This document shows positions 21,061-32,124 of a stretch of 64,000 bases of DNA, piece after piece. The DNA lies in assembly GCA_905221605.1 (NCBI GenBank), contig CAJNDS010002520.1, positions 182,501 through 246,500 of the forward strand. Direction: 5' to 3'. The notes beneath the pieces were generated by a model. That model searched no databases and was not told where the DNA came from. It saw nothing but the letters and a program-made list of their open reading frames with translations. Origin of the DNA: Symbiodinium natans (lineage: Eukaryota; Sar; Dinophyceae; Suessiales; Symbiodiniaceae). Within the stretch, counting starts at the first letter, position 1; every line of letters starts with the position of its first letter. Made by a program: the position numbers and the translations under genes.

Positions 21061-21961
21061 CATAGATATCAGCTGTAGGATTTTGTTGAAGCCGAGGTGT
21101 CCCCCTTCCATCCAAGTGCCCTCGGCTCCAGCCCCGGGTTCGGCAGAGCTCCCTTCGATCGGCTCTGATGGCCACAAGACGGGGGCCGCGTGTCGCTGAG
21201 TTGGTTTTTTGTTGGTTTCTTTGTTGGTTTCTTTGTTGTTGCTTCGTGGACATGGTATGTATATATATATACACACATATATATATATATATATACACTT
21301 CATGTATGTGTATATACATATATGGATTCATGCGATATTTGCTTCTTCTTTCTTTTTGACTATTATGGGAGGTGGGGAGAAGGGGGCGGGGAGGGTGGGG
21401 AAGGGAAGGCGGAGGGAACTTGCCAGTCTAGGCAGACAAGTGGGACAGTTTTTGGTCACTGTGCATATGTTGTTGTCTTGTGTTGTGCCTCTTCAGGCAT
21501 GTAAGGTGTCCTGATTCCTTCCAGCTTGCTGGAGAATCAATTCAGCAAGTAGATCAGAGAGCCGACAAACAGATTTTCACACACCAGCTGCGAGACCGCG
21601 GGGTTTAGGGCAGTTGCGCCCAATAAACCCCAAGCAAACGGAAGACTTTTGAACGCGTGCAAGTGTGAATCATTGAGGATTTGCGAAGCATGGGTGACGT
21701 TGTGCAACTGCAGGCAGATCTTGGTCAATCGCGGTCAAACGCTAAACCTATCAATCCTCAACCCCTGCGTCTTGAAAGAGGACTGAAGGCGGTGTGGCCG
21801 CAAAGCACGGCAACGAAGAGCCGGAAACAGCCCAGCTCATCTAATCTTAAACCGTAAAGCTTCCTTCCGCTTTAGAACTTCGGAGCCTAGAAGCTCCCAC
21901 CCTCAAAGCGTTTAGGGTTTAGGGTTTAGGGTTTAGGGTTTAGGGTTCCCCCTACCCCCAG

Positions 21962-22407
21962 CTGTCGGAATCTAAGGAGTGCCGCCCTTGCGCCTTTTTG
22001 TATGCCAAGGGTTGCCAGAATGGTGCCATGTGCCTCTTCTGTCGCCCGCCTGCCCTCATGCACAGCTGCTATTGGGTTTAGGGTTTAGGGTATAGGGCTT
22101 AGGGTTTGTCTCAAGAATTCTTGATTCTTCGCATTTCGGGCTGTGGTCTCCGGTGTTAGATGACGAGGCTGGTGAAATGGTGCCATTGTCGGATCTACTG
22201 GGGACTTTGAAAGCTTCAGGGAGATGCCCAGCAATCGACAAAACAGTGACCGCACAACCATACACCGACTGTCCCCTAAACCCTAAACCCTAAACTACCC
22301 TAAACCCTGATCCGTGTCCAATCAGAAGCCAAGGCCACTTGTGCGATAAAGGCGAGAAGAAGAGGCGGCAGAAGGCGAAGAAGGCCTCCTTCCAAGGAGG
22401 AGCGTGA
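21962..22407 (+). CDS. C3H1 zinc-finger protein, dinoflagellate type, two exons
   Basis: Exon 21962-22040 follows TTCCCCCTACCCCCAG and reads LSESKECRPCAFLYAKGCQN then GAMCLF. Exon 22334-22407 completes CHLCDKGEKKRRQKAKKASF and stops at 22405-22407. The joined finger reads C-x7-C-x5-C-x3-H, close to CCCH spacing, with a basic KKRRQKAKK tail. Fingers of this form bind RNA in other eukaryotes and are highly expanded in dinoflagellates. The GT-AG intron (22041-22333) falls inside the codon before the ligand His and holds telomeric repeats. N-terminal exons are presumably upstream (20410, possibly 16403). The family is clear; the full gene extent is not. Confidence 0.78.
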
Positions 22408-22631
22408 GATTGGGATTCTAGGGTTCGATGAAATTGGGCGGACGTGTGCCCCGGGCCTCAAGACGTTCGGGTTTGACGTGTAGTAGCTAGGACATTGATG
22501 GCAGTACCTTACAGAAGGACGTGCCAGAATTCTGAATTAGGGGACCTACCAAGGGGTCGCCTGGCAAACGCATATAGAATTCGGCATCGGCGCTGAGACG
22601 AGGTCGACTTTAAAGAAGCCCTACAGTAAAC

Positions 22632-22804
22632 CTTAGTTGCAGCGTAGGTAACCTTCAACCTTCTTGGGGTGATATAATCCCCTTATAGTCTCAAAGGTTA
22701 ACCTGTAATGTAGAGTAGGTAACCTTTAACCTTTTTGGGGTAATAAAATCCCCTTATAGTCTCAAAGGTTAACCTTTAATTCCCCTACGTTACTGGACAA
22801 CTAG
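22632..22804. mobile_element. TIR element family B, with internal tandem duplication
   Basis: The left end CTTAGTTGCAGCGTAGGTAA and right end TTACTGGACAACTAG are inverted-repeat ends. The core AGGTAACCTTnAACCTTnTTG...CCCCTTATAGTCTCAAAGG occurs twice in tandem (22645-22708 and 22712-22780). Confidence 0.8.
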
Positions 22805-22867
22805 GAATCGCCCGAAGCATCCCGCAAGACACAGCGTGAACGATCAGGACCTCCCCAGTCCGCCGCA

Positions 22868-22928
22868 GGGTTTAGGGTTTAGGGTTTAGGGTTTAGGGTT
22901 TAGGGTTTAGGGTTTAGGGTTTAGGGTT
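22868..22928. repeat. interstitial telomeric array
   Basis: Nearly nine perfect TTTAGGG units ending GGGTTTCGGGGG. Confidence 0.97.
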
Positions 22929-23346
22929 TCGGGGGATGAGGGGATCCCGAAAGAACAGGCTGGGTCGTTCTGAAGGTCTTGGCATGCCAAGGTGTGCGTT
23001 AGCGTGAAAAATCTATAGGTCTATCCTCTTTCGCTGAGTGCCGGTGGGCCAGACTTTGCCTCAATGAAGGCAAGCGGCCATGTTTTTTTTTTGAGCTGCG
23101 TGCGCAGGCCACCAGTCGAGCAGTGGGGATGCCCTGTCCTGGTTAACGTTAGGGCTCGTCTCTATTTTGGCTGCCCGAAATAAGGGTCTAATTGAAAGGC
23201 CAAGAGGACAGCAGCCTCCTCGCAACCGGCTGGCAGATGGGATCCCAGGCAGGCCAATACAACGGCAACTACTCAAGTGTTCCACACGCTCGGTTTCAGA
23301 GTATATGGCTCCTTCCTTCCTCTTTGCTGAGGTTGAGGTTCCCTTC

Positions 23347-23451
23347 CTTAGTAGTAAAGTAGGTAAGCTTTAACCTTTTTGGGGTAATAGAATCCCCTTC
23401 TAATCCCAAAAGGTAACCTTTAGTTCCCCCTATAGGTACTGGACAACTAAG
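23347..23451. mobile_element. TIR element family B, complete copy
   Basis: It runs from CTTAGTAGTAAAGTAGGTAA to GTACTGGACAACTAAG. The preceding plus-strand frame (EYMAPSFLFAEVEVPFLSSK) is open up to the element, so it may be an intron here too. Confidence 0.8.
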
Positions 23452-24571
23452 GTTCCATAAGCCCTTTCCAACAAAAAGGGCGCATTTGTAGCTTCCTCCT
23501 CTGAGGCATTCTAGAGCCCGAAGTCCAAAAGCCCACACCTTATGTCCCTGGGTTTGCTGAGAACAAACCCTAAACCCACAACCCTAAACCCTAAACCCTA
23601 AACCTTTCGAGTACGAGTCCAGGATCGGGTTACGATTTGATGACCAGCCGGGTTCCCATGATCGGACGCTCAAAGCGCCCCCTTTCCATGGGCAGTGAGG
23701 GGCTAGCCAGAAACCCCGCAACACAGGGCTTTCTCGTCAACATCAGGATTCAGGGTTTCGAGGGTTTGTCGGGCTCAAGAACTTCTGAAGGTTGAGGAGT
23801 CCCCCCCCCAAACCTTAAGCCCGGAACCCTAAATCACGGTTCCTCAACGTGAAGGGCCATCAGCCGCTTCGCAACTCGCAGTCGCTCTAAGCCCCCAGTG
23901 GAGTCAAATGTTATGGCTTTATATGGAGGATTCAGAAAGGCTATTAGGGTTTAGGGTTTACGGTTTACGGTTTAGGGTTTAGGGTTTAGCGCAGTCTTGA
24001 GTTTGTGCACTGCGGATGACAAGGGTGGGCAAGGCTACCCTGGTCCGGCCCCTGATTGCCTGAACTTTGTACTTCATGAGTGGTCCGGCAGACATGCCCC
24101 GGACCCACCAGCAGCAAACAGCAGCCAAATGTCGTTCACTTGCACGCGCCTCGCGTGACAAAAATGCCCTCATGGTTCCAGTGCCAGCGCGCAAAGAGCC
24201 TTCTAAAAGCGGAGAGCCTGCTTGGAGTTTAACGGCTTCAACTGCAGACCTCCTAAACCCGGTAAGGTTGCTTGGGCTTGGAGCAGTTGGACCTAAACCA
24301 TCAGCGCTGGCGAAAAGGTCTTCAAGGAAGACGAAACACCCTAAACCCTAATTCAACCCTACAGCAGAAACCCTAAACCCTAAACCCTAAACCCTAAACC
24401 CTAAACCCTAAACCTCCGAGGCTTTATAACCTCTCTTCGACCCAGTGATGGCTTGACAACTGCACAGTTCTTCGGCCTGGGACTCGGCTACCGGGCGGTG
24501 CCTTGGGGGACCACATGAACCCTGAAAGGTTTAGGGTTTAGGGTTTCGGGTTTAGGGTTTAGGGTTTAGGG

Positions 24572-24740
24572 CCCATATACCATAAGAGGAGTTATTGTAG
24601 TATAGGGAACAATTTCCAGCACCCTTTTTGGGTTTGTGGCTCATATTTCCTTAATAGGAATTATAGTAGTTCATATTGCCTTACTACGAATCATAGTAGT
24701 ATAGGGAACAGTTCCTCCAGTTTTAGGGTTCATGTGATCC
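24572..24740. mobile_element. TIR element family D, right part, preceded by telomeric array
   Basis: It has ATAGTAGTATAGGGAACA, typical of the family core, and ends TTTTAGGGTTCATGTGATCC. The left terminus is replaced by a TTTAGGG array (24528-24571). The core appears duplicated. Confidence 0.65.
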
Positions 24741-24851
24741 GCAGGGGGAGAAGCTTGGTAGGGATTCGGGGTTTTGAAGTCATGAAGGCAAGAGCTTCAG
24801 TGGTTGAGGGGTGCTGGGCCTCGTGAGTGATGTCGTTGGATCTTTCGACAG

Positions 24852-24977
24852 GTGGCGGAGGCACCTGCACGAGGCGAGATTGGCGATGCAGTTCTCGCCA
24901 CTCCGCGAGCCGGAATAGCTGTAGACGCCTCAGCAAAGAGGATCGCCCGCGCGGGCCGGTTTGCTGGCTGGTCATAA
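24852..24977 (+). CDS. exon-like segment, strand uncertain
   Basis: After ACAG (ending 24851) the frame reads VAEAPARGEIGDAVLATPRA then GIAVDASAKRIARAGRFAGW and stops. The minus strand is also open (LFRLAEWRELHRQSRLVQVP). No domain is recognised. Confidence 0.28.
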   Translation: MAEAPARGEIGDAVLATPRAGIAVDASAKRIARAGRFAGWS

Positions 24978-25689
24978 GCAGGAGCCCCCATTTTATATCG
25001 TCATGGGCGGAAAGTCGGATGCGCACCGAGCAACAGCTTCTGAGCCAACTGCCGCGCCTCTCAGACCTAATTACAGTGTGCTTGGCTTCTCCGACTTCTC
25101 CTCGCTATGTGCGCATCGCCACGGGCCAACCACGCGTTGCGCACGGTGACACCACTTGACATAGCAGGCTATGCCCAGGCCCACGACGACGCCATCTAGC
25201 GGACCATGCCGGCCTTGGCGGAGTCGCGTCAGGCGAAATCCGTACGGCGCCCGCTGCGTACGGGGCGGCGTGGGCTGACTCACTCCCTGTTTTTGCAGGA
25301 TGCGATCCTTACCCTATGTACTCCACACACCAGTCCCCTTGACTGTGGGGCAGCAAGGGGGCATAGCTCGATCAGGATGACGGGCTACACCCTAAACCCT
25401 AAACCCTAAACCCTAGGGAACTTTCTGACATGCGTAGTGTCATCAGGTGGCAGCGGCGTGGACTGTCCACTTCCCGATTCCGCCGAAGCCACCGACGTGT
25501 CTGTGCATCTTGGCCGCCTAGCGCCCGAGCATTTCCCAAACTAGCCCCCAAATTTCTATAATCCGTATTGGAACCCCCCCCCAAAAGAAAGGGTACCCCT
25601 ATTCGCCACCGCACCCTGGAGATCTGCTCGGGCATAAAGAAAGCAACACCCTCCGGAGCCCCCAAAACCCAAGGTAACCCGGTGAAAGA

Positions 25690-25781
25690 CGTCCAGCACC
25701 ACCCTACATACCTTGGTATTTAGAAATTCTAGTGCTATAGGGTATATGACCCCAGTTTTAGGGTTCAGTTGGTCCCCAAGG
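25690..25781. mobile_element. TIR element family D, partial
   Basis: It contains CTATAGGGTATATGACCCCA and ends AGGGTTCAGTTGGTCCCCAA-GG. The left terminus is not recognisable. Confidence 0.65.
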
Positions 25782-25994
25782 AAGAAACAGGGTCGAGGGT
25801 GCAATTCTCGTCGCGTGATCGCGTCAATTCCTTTGTCATTCTGCTCGGCCAGGCACTGCTTGGACAACGAAACAGGATATGTCATGGAGTGTGTCTGGCC
25901 TAGGGCGTGTCACACCTTCTTGAGGGGTCCTGAAACATGTGCCTGCGCGGAGTGGCGACTGAGACAGCCAGGCGGGTGGCCAAAAAGCAGCAGC

Positions 25995-26262
25995 CCTGAA
26001 CCCTAAATCCTTAAACCCTCAATCCTAAACCCTTGAACCCTGAAACCCTATCCTTTAACCCTTGATCCCTGAAACCCTTAAACCCTCAAACCCTCAACCA
26101 AAAACCCTAAACCCTTAAACCCTTAAGCCCTTAAGCCCTTAAGCCCTTAAGCCCTTAAGCCCTTAAGCCCTTAAGCCCTTAAGCCCTTAAGCCCTTAAGC
26201 CCAAGGCCTTGCCCTTAAACCCTTTAACATCCTTAAACCCTCTAAACCCTAACCCTTCGCCA
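25995..26262. repeat. degenerate telomeric DNA with (CCCTTAAG)n octamers
   Basis: Mixed CCCTAAA, CCCTGAA and CCCTCAA heptamers lead into about ten CCCTTAAG octamers at 26120-26201, then revert. The octamer array looks like local amplification of one variant unit. Confidence 0.9.
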
Positions 26263-26264
26263 AG

Positions 26265-26349
26265 GGACGTCACCGAGCAGTGGCCCTCGGGTGGCCCCAT
26301 CGTCCCGCGATGCCTCCTGGCCGAGGAGATGCTCAGCCAGCAGTTGTTA
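26265..26349 (+). CDS. exon-like segment between telomeric arrays
   Basis: The plus frame reads DVTEQWPSGGPIVPRCLLAE then EMLSQQLL. It starts after CCAAG and ends directly at the longest telomeric array. The composition is protein-like. Unknown family. Confidence 0.42.
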
Positions 26350-26529
26350 CCCTAAACCCTAAACCCTAAACCCTAAACCCTAAACCCTAAACCCTAAACC
26401 CTAAACCCTAAACCCTAAACCCTAAACCCTAAACCCTAAACCTAAACCCTAAACCCTAAACCCTAAACCCTAAACCCTAAACCCTAAACCCTAAACCCTA
26501 AACCCTAAACCCTAAACCCTAACCCTAAA
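26350..26529. repeat. longest interstitial telomeric array in the window
   Basis: About 25 CCCTAAA units, with one CCTAAA and one CCCTAA unit. It sits directly against an exon-like segment, so it is internal and not a chromosome end. Confidence 0.98.
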
Positions 26530-26975
26530 GCTTAAACCTTAAACCCTAAACCCTAAGGGGTTTTTGGGGGGCGCCGGCTTAGAGGGGGGGCGTTAGGATT
26601 CTTTCTTTTTTTGGGGGGAGGGGAGGGGGCAGGGAGCGGGGGGAGGGGGGCGAATAGGGAGTTTTGAGAGCATGGGTCCGTGGGCTTGCCAGCTGAGCCT
26701 AGTCTAAAAGGCTTGGAACTGTGCCTGTTCAGGTGTGGCTTTCATGGATGAAGTTCTGCGTCCACCTTCCCCATACGGCACATAATATGCTTGCCTCTCG
26801 ATACGTGGGATATCCGCCTGCGCAATGCCCCGGTTTCAATCGACCCCCTTGCTCGGCTTGATCCTTAAGCGAGGCCGTTCCCTTCAGGCCAGATCTCCGG
26901 GTCTTGGTCATCCCTCCAATCTAAGTCATTCCCTGAATATCCAGGCTGATGGAGGGCAGCCAAAGACCTAAAAGT

Positions 26976-27182
26976 TCAGGGTTCAGGGTTCAAACCTTCA
27001 AGGACTTTCATGACCCACTCAAGAGTTGGCCTTGTGACTCTTTGCCGAGCATCCCCGAACATCCAACCTGGCCTGAAGACGGTTTTTTCGGAGCCTTTTG
27101 AGGCTCCGTTACCGAGTGAGGACGATGCATCCGCCCCAAACACTGTACTGAAGTCTCCCTTGTCATCATTGGGGGAATCCAC
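26976..27182 (-). CDS. minus-strand coding-like segment
   Basis: The frame reads DSPNDDKGDFSTVFGADASS ... RPGWMFGDARQRVTRPTLEW and VMKVLEG. The composition is good, but an overlapping plus frame (SPNIQPGLKTVFSEPFEAPL) is also open. The strand is undecided and no family is known. Confidence 0.33.
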   Translation of the reverse strand: MDSPNDDKGDFSTVFGADASSSLGNGASKGSEKTVFRPGWMFGDARQRVTRPTLEWVMKVLEGLNPEP

Positions 27183-27238
27183 CCCAACCCGACTGGCGGC
27201 CTTATTCCCATTTAGTGTTATAACCCTTGCTAGATTGA

Positions 27239-28850
27239 TTAGCCATGAATGGGGACCTTTTTGTCCCGAGGATTCTTGGTGTTGGGAACCCAGTACTCAC
27301 ACCTCAAGATTGTCAAAACCCAACCGACCCAAAAACGCCAAAGCCAAGGAACAACAGCGAGGTTGCCCCTCAAATCCTGGACTTTTTTCCCAAAGTCGGC
27401 GTGGCAGGTGGGGTTAGTCAGCAAGCTTCTTTGTTTCCGATGGGAACTGTCGTCAAAGCTCCTGTGCTCACTCACATTCGGAATCCTTTCGGCAGTCGGG
27501 AGTAAGCCGCCCGGCCCGAGCCCCAACCCCTGCGCCCCTACATTAAATGCCAGTTCGGTTGCACCTTCTGTTGTCAGAAGAGCTATCAGCGAGCAACAAC
27601 TAGTGGGACTTGGACCCAATCACCCCCCCCCAACCCCACCCCCCTCTTGCCCATCCACCCGCAAACAAGATGGAATATTTAAGAAACAAGAGGACTTGCA
27701 ACCTCGATTGAGGCAGGGGTTACCATTGCCATTTCCTCCCAATGCCGGACCCCGCCCTCAATTCAGATTTCAAAAGCCCATAAGTCAGGGGCCCCGAACT
27801 TACAACAGTTACCTACGGAAGTTGGCCAGTTGCTTGGCAGCACCCGGCACCTGCCGCAAGTATGTCTTCAAGAGCACGCTCAAGACCCTGAACCCCGAAG
27901 CAGAAATCCTGCACGATGCGACATCCTGAAGTCGGAACAGACCAGGACATGTACACAAGAATGCGCTTTAGCGCTGCACTACCATAAATTGCTTTGATCC
28001 TCCTGTATAAGCAACCCCGAGACCGGATCCTCGAGAGGTGAGACGGTGCTCGTGGAGCTGAGCGGCCGGCGGTTCCCAGAGATTCTTCCGATCGCTTCCT
28101 GGTTCAAGTGAAATGGGCGGCTCGCGTGTCAACTCAAGCTGAACTTCCTGGGCTAGTTTAGCGTGGAATCTGCTGGGTCTTTCCTTTGAGGGTAGGTGAC
28201 CAGTTCGGATTTCTGGTAGCCTTGCCCCCCCCCACCCCCAAGCCCCAAGCCCAATTCTTGTGCCCCAAGGAAAACAAGACCTTTGTGGAATGCACGCTGG
28301 GCGGAGATGGCTATCGATCTCCTGGCGTCCTGCTGTCGGACTGCTGCTTGGGGAAGTATAGGGGGGTCAGCATGATGCACTGCTTCATGGTTTCAACATT
28401 GGGCAGAGGGTTTGAGGGGTCCAAGACGGCGCAATGGGTCGAGATGCAAAACGGGGGGTGGGGGGTGGGGGTTACAAGTACGTGCTTGCCAACTGGCGCT
28501 CGACGTTCATGTCTCATTCTAGTTTTTCTTTGGCATGTGTATGTTGCGCAGTTCTCCCTCCTCTTCGGTGTGTTGTAGCAAGGACACTGTCGAGGGGTGT
28601 CTCTAACCTCTCTGGGTGACCGACGCCTAACCTACACGAAGTTCTTCCCTTGTGGTGTTTTACATGCACTGGCATCGTCCTGCTCCAGTCCTGTTTTCTG
28701 GGAGCTTTTTGTCTTGCTGCGTGGCTCTCGCGCCCCCCCCCCCCCCCCGGCGGCACTTTGTCGAGATCCATACATGACTACCTCCTCACTCTACCTGACC
28801 TTTTCACATCAGGTGAGGGTAAACCCTAGAGTACAGCCCTAAGACCCCTA
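27239..28850. other. region with competing open frames, undecided
   Basis: Open frames of 80-226 codons overlap on both strands at 27239-27929 and 28186-28578, and none shows a known domain. C-rich runs lie at 27625, 28227 and 28733. No telomeric arrays are present, which is unusual here. It may be an old transposon remnant, but I cannot show that. Confidence 0.3.
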
Positions 28851-28861
28851 CGCTGCTCCAG

Positions 28862-28942
28862 GACAAGCGGGTCATATGCAACATCTCCTCCCCCGTGGCC
28901 GGGAGCTTCAACCTAGGGCTCATCTTCGCCAACATGCTACAG
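28862..28942 (+). CDS. 27-codon exon, possible IPT/TIG-like strand
   Basis: Bounded by CTCCAG and GTGCCC, phase 0 at both ends. It reads DKRVICNISSPVAGSFNLGL then IFANMLQ. The V-x-C-x-x-(S)P-x-x-x-G pattern with alternating hydrophobics resembles the C-terminal strands of IPT/TIG domains, but one exon is too short to prove it. Confidence 0.5.
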
Positions 28943-29407
28943 GTGCCCGGCTCCGGGCTTAGGGCCGTTGAAGGTTCAGGGTATAGGGTTTCCAGTTTAT
29001 AGGGTTTAGGGTTTAGGTAGGGGCCGTTGAGGGTCTAGGGTTTAGGTTTTGAACAGTGCGACGTTGGACCCGCACTTGCGCGCTGCACCTGTCACTCCGT
29101 AGACTGGGTGTAGCTTCACTTTGGGGTCTGCTTCTTCTTCATACTAGCAGCGCTGAGAGAGCTGAAGACCTCATTCCAGGCGCGACGTCGCAAGCCTGCA
29201 AGCACAAGGGTTTCGGGTCCGGGCGAGCAGTCCAAACCCTGCTGCAGAAGGGTTTAGGGTTTAAAGGGTTTGGGGTTTAGGGTCTCTAGGGTTTAGGGCT
29301 TATAGGGTTTAGGGCCCAACAAAGACTACTGGCTAGTCCCCGAGCCCAGTTGCAAAGCAGTGCCCAACAAAGGGTACCCTAAACCCTAAACCCCTCCCCT
29401 CAACAAG

Positions 29408-29452
29408 CTTCTGGAACAGGTCTCTGCCCGCAGGAAGATGACCTTTGGCAAG
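29408..29452 (+). CDS. short exon-like segment
   Basis: Fifteen codons (LLEQVSARRKMTFGK) lie between AACAAG and GTGCGG, phase 0-0. It sits between telomeric repeats at 29376-29392 and 29462. Confidence 0.33.
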
Positions 29453-29461
29453 GTGCGGATG

Positions 29462-29553
29462 CCCTAAACCCTAAACCCTAAACCCTAAACCCTAAACCCT
29501 AAACCCTAAACCCTAAACCCTAAACCCTAAACCCTAAACCCTAAACCCTAAAC
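29462..29553. repeat. interstitial telomeric array
   Basis: Thirteen CCCTAAA units, starting about 10 bp after a candidate splice donor. Confidence 0.97.
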
Positions 29554-29693
29554 CCAAACCCCTGAAAGCCCTGAGCCCTGCGCCACCTATAGCCCGGGCC
29601 ATCAAGATCTGCTTGGCTTAGTTGAGAGCTTAAGGTTCTGGTGTGGGGCTGTGAGTGCGAAGGCTTGTTGAATGCACTTCATGTTGCTTGCAG

Positions 29694-30079
29694 GACCTGG
29701 CAGGCAGGAGGCTTTCGCTATGAGGTATGCGCAGACATTGGCTACCTTGGGTCTGGTTCTAACCAGGATGGGCTATTAGGCCCTATAATCCCCATAATCA
29801 ACCCTATAAAGGGCCGTTTCAGGGCGGTTATAGGGTAGAATAGCCCGTCCTGGAACAATTGTCCAGGTTGGCGTGGAGCAAGCGCTGCAGGCTGGACGCT
29901 TGTGGCAACCTTCTGAACCATGTCAGATTCAAGATGTCGGCCAAGGCTGCTTCAACACTTCGGGCTTGGCTGATATTTGCAAGAACAACCCGGAGCCCAG
30001 AGTTTCGCTCGTGGTTGTAGGCGCACTTGCTTCGGCGACTCGGACCCTCGGAGCCTGCAACCCCCCCCCATCCCCCTAA
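29694..30079 (+). CDS. coding segments either side of a TIR element
   Basis: From TTGCAG (ending 29693) the frame reads TWQAGGFRYEVCADIGYLGS. After the family E element and the acceptor TTGTCCAG it resumes at 29867 with VGVEQALQAGRLWQPSEPCQ ... GLADICKNNPEPRVSLVVVG and ALASATRTLGACN. The hydrophobic run VSLVVVGALASA could be a buried strand or weak membrane segment. No family is recognised. Phase across the element is not settled. Confidence 0.5.
29763..29853. mobile_element. TIR element family E, copy 1
   Basis: CCAGGATGGGCTATTAGGCC at the left and TAGAATAGCCCGTCCTGG at the right are inverted repeats. The interior CCCCATAATCAACCCTA is shared with the copy at 59652-59753. It sits between two coding-like segments. 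Confidence 0.85.
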
Positions 30080-30765
30080 CCATCTTGAACCGAGAAGCCG
30101 GAAGAAACAGACCCTAAACCCTATACCCTAAACCTACAACCCTGAGCCATTCTGGTTTGGCTGGCTTGGCCTTGGGCGGCAGGTCCTGGACCTGACGGAG
30201 TCCACTTCCGAGGACAAACAGTCCGTTTAGGCCAATTAGTTACCAGATTTATAGGGTTTAGGGTTTAGGGTTCAGGGCTACCAGGTAGGCCCTTAAGGGA
30301 CATTTTATGTTTTCCCGTATGGGGCAATGTGTTTCAGAGGGTTTTGAAGGGGCACCCTGGGTTAGGGTGCGCGGCATGGGCGGAGACCTTTAGTTACAGC
30401 CTCCCACCTCTGCATTACCTTTTCCAGGAGGAGGCTTAACCACCGAGAGGGCAACAGTTTCATCTGGTCCAAGCTTTCTGTGTGTCGTTAGTCCACAAGC
30501 CATGAGGTCGAGTTTTTTTTCTACCACAAATTGTGCTTCAGCTGTGAGACCCAAACAAGGGAGTTTAAACTAGGCAGCCCCCTCCCCCCCCCCCCCCCCC
30601 CCTTCGCCGTCCCCACTAAGGTACATCCCTGCCAGACCCGAGCCTCAGCCCCAGCCCCAACAGAGCTCGACAACACCGGGTTTAGCCTTTGTTGGTGTTC
30701 AGATGTGTTTTAGGTGCTTTTAGGGGCTTCAGGTTTTTTTTGGGGTTGCCCCGTGTTGCTGTCAG

Positions 30766-30953
30766 GAGTGCTTGTCAACGCAGGCAGGGCCCTGGAATTG
30801 CCACCAGTATTTCTCGAGCATGTTCTAGATGCTTTGGAACTTCGCAAAACTTCCTTCAATCAACGCGACATCTGGCGTCTTGCCCTCCGAGCTACCAAAG
30901 CCACCCACTGCATCAAAGATGCTCAAGTTGAGGGAGCAACTCAGCTAAAGTAG
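30766..30953 (+). CDS. helical C-terminal exon-like segment
   Basis: After CTGTCAG the frame reads LELPPVFLEHVLDALELRKT then SFNQRDIWRLALRATKATHC and IKDAQVEGATQLK, stopping at 30951-30953. It is strongly alpha-helical with leucine heptads. A shorter minus frame exists. Unknown family. Confidence 0.42.
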
Positions 30954-31245
30954 AACCTTGGGCGGCACCATCCAGGTGCACAGGAAAGCGAAACCCTCAA
31001 GAAATCGTAGCGCTCTCCCCCGCATCCCAGGCGCATATGCAGAGAAGCAAACATACCGCTTGTTTACAATGGAATCTTCGGATGATAATGTTAGGGCAGA
31101 GGGATCTGAGAGATATTCCTTAATTCGGGGGGTTGCTGGGTTCGCTGCAGAAGTGTCGGCAGGTTTTCTGCCAGCCACCTCCTCCTGCTCCGGCGTTGAC
31201 AGAGGCCGGCCGACCTGTCTACGCCGTGAGGCTACGCCACTAGCG
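30945..31245 (-). pseudogene. minus-strand coding-like segment, part of decayed gene
   Basis: It reads STPEQEEVAGRKPADTSAAN ... PRIKEYLSDPSALTLSSEDS and IVNKRYVCFSAYAPGM. The composition is convincing over about 60 codons. It follows on the same strand from similar segments at higher coordinates. Family not recognised. Confidence 0.38.
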
Positions 31246-31378
31246 TCTCTATGCCATACTTGTGGGTTCCCGGTAGAGTAGTTCCTGCTCTGACCTAGAG
31301 TCCGTTATAAGGAACCTGAATTCATGAAGTGTCTTGAGGCAGGCTTACAGGCTCGGGGGTGGAATAATCACGACAATC

Positions 31379-32079
31379 TCAGAATCCCGGTGCCCCAAAC
31401 CCGTAGAGCAAGCTCTGAATCTTGAGCCTGCCGATCAGGTGCCAACACAGCGGAGTTTTGATGTGCCTCCTGGCAGCACCAACTCGTAGTTTAAGTGTTA
31501 GGTCCTCAGGTAGGCGTTCAACATGATGTAACCTCCATGAAACAGAAGTGGGCATCCTTTTAAGTACAAGGTGGCCAGGCAGCATCGATGTTAGATTGGA
31601 GTGTTATGAGAGCACCTGGTACCATGGGGCGGCCATTCATGCTTCGATCGCCCGAGAGCATGTGCAAGGTGGGTTTAGATGGTGCCACGAGTTGGAGAGT
31701 TGACATCATGCAACCGAACGCACTCTGCTCATGCATTGGAATACCAGCGCACATCATGACAGGAACGTAAGAAAATGCGACAACCTTCTTGGGTTCAACA
31801 TTGCCGTAAAGAATCGGGAAGGTAGTTCAGCAACTGATAGCGTGTGAAAGATGCATCGCGGCGCGATGAAAACGGGTCTGCACTGTAGTTGCGCAGAATC
31901 CGAGCTGGAGCCGTGAAAGTCGAAGTCTTACAAATCTGAAAGACGAAGCTGTGAGTATGCCCTCCCGTTCTTGTTTGGGAAATGACTGTCCTAATCGGGC
32001 GCGGTCGAGCTACATAGTGGGTAGCAGGCTCAAATTCTCGCACAGGGCTTCCGGGGGGTGGGGGAGGTACTGACACCAA
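31379..32079 (-). pseudogene. minus-strand gene remnant with frameshifts
   Basis: From about 32060 downward the frame reads PVREFEPATHYVARPRPIRT ... SADPFSSRRDASFTRYQLLN-YLPDS. A one-base shift then leads to LYGNVEPKKVVAFSYVPVMM ... GDRSMNGRPMVPGALITLQS-NIDAAWPP. Another shift gives HVERLPEDLTLKLRVGAARR. The sense is continuous across the shifts with no splice signals, so this looks like a broken intronless gene. It could instead be a gene with tiny atypical introns. Confidence 0.45.
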
Positions 32080-32124
32080 AGTGTACCTTCTTGCAGTAAG
32101 GACGACATAAAAGGTGGAAACTTC

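Noticed and set aside
20806-21331. Long Tyr/Ile/His/Thr-rich open frames on both strands
   Set aside because: They are translations of the (GTAT)n and (TA)n microsatellites and have no independent coding character.
26350-26529. True chromosome end (telomere)
   Set aside because: The array is internal, is one of many in both orientations, and lies between unique coding-like sequences.
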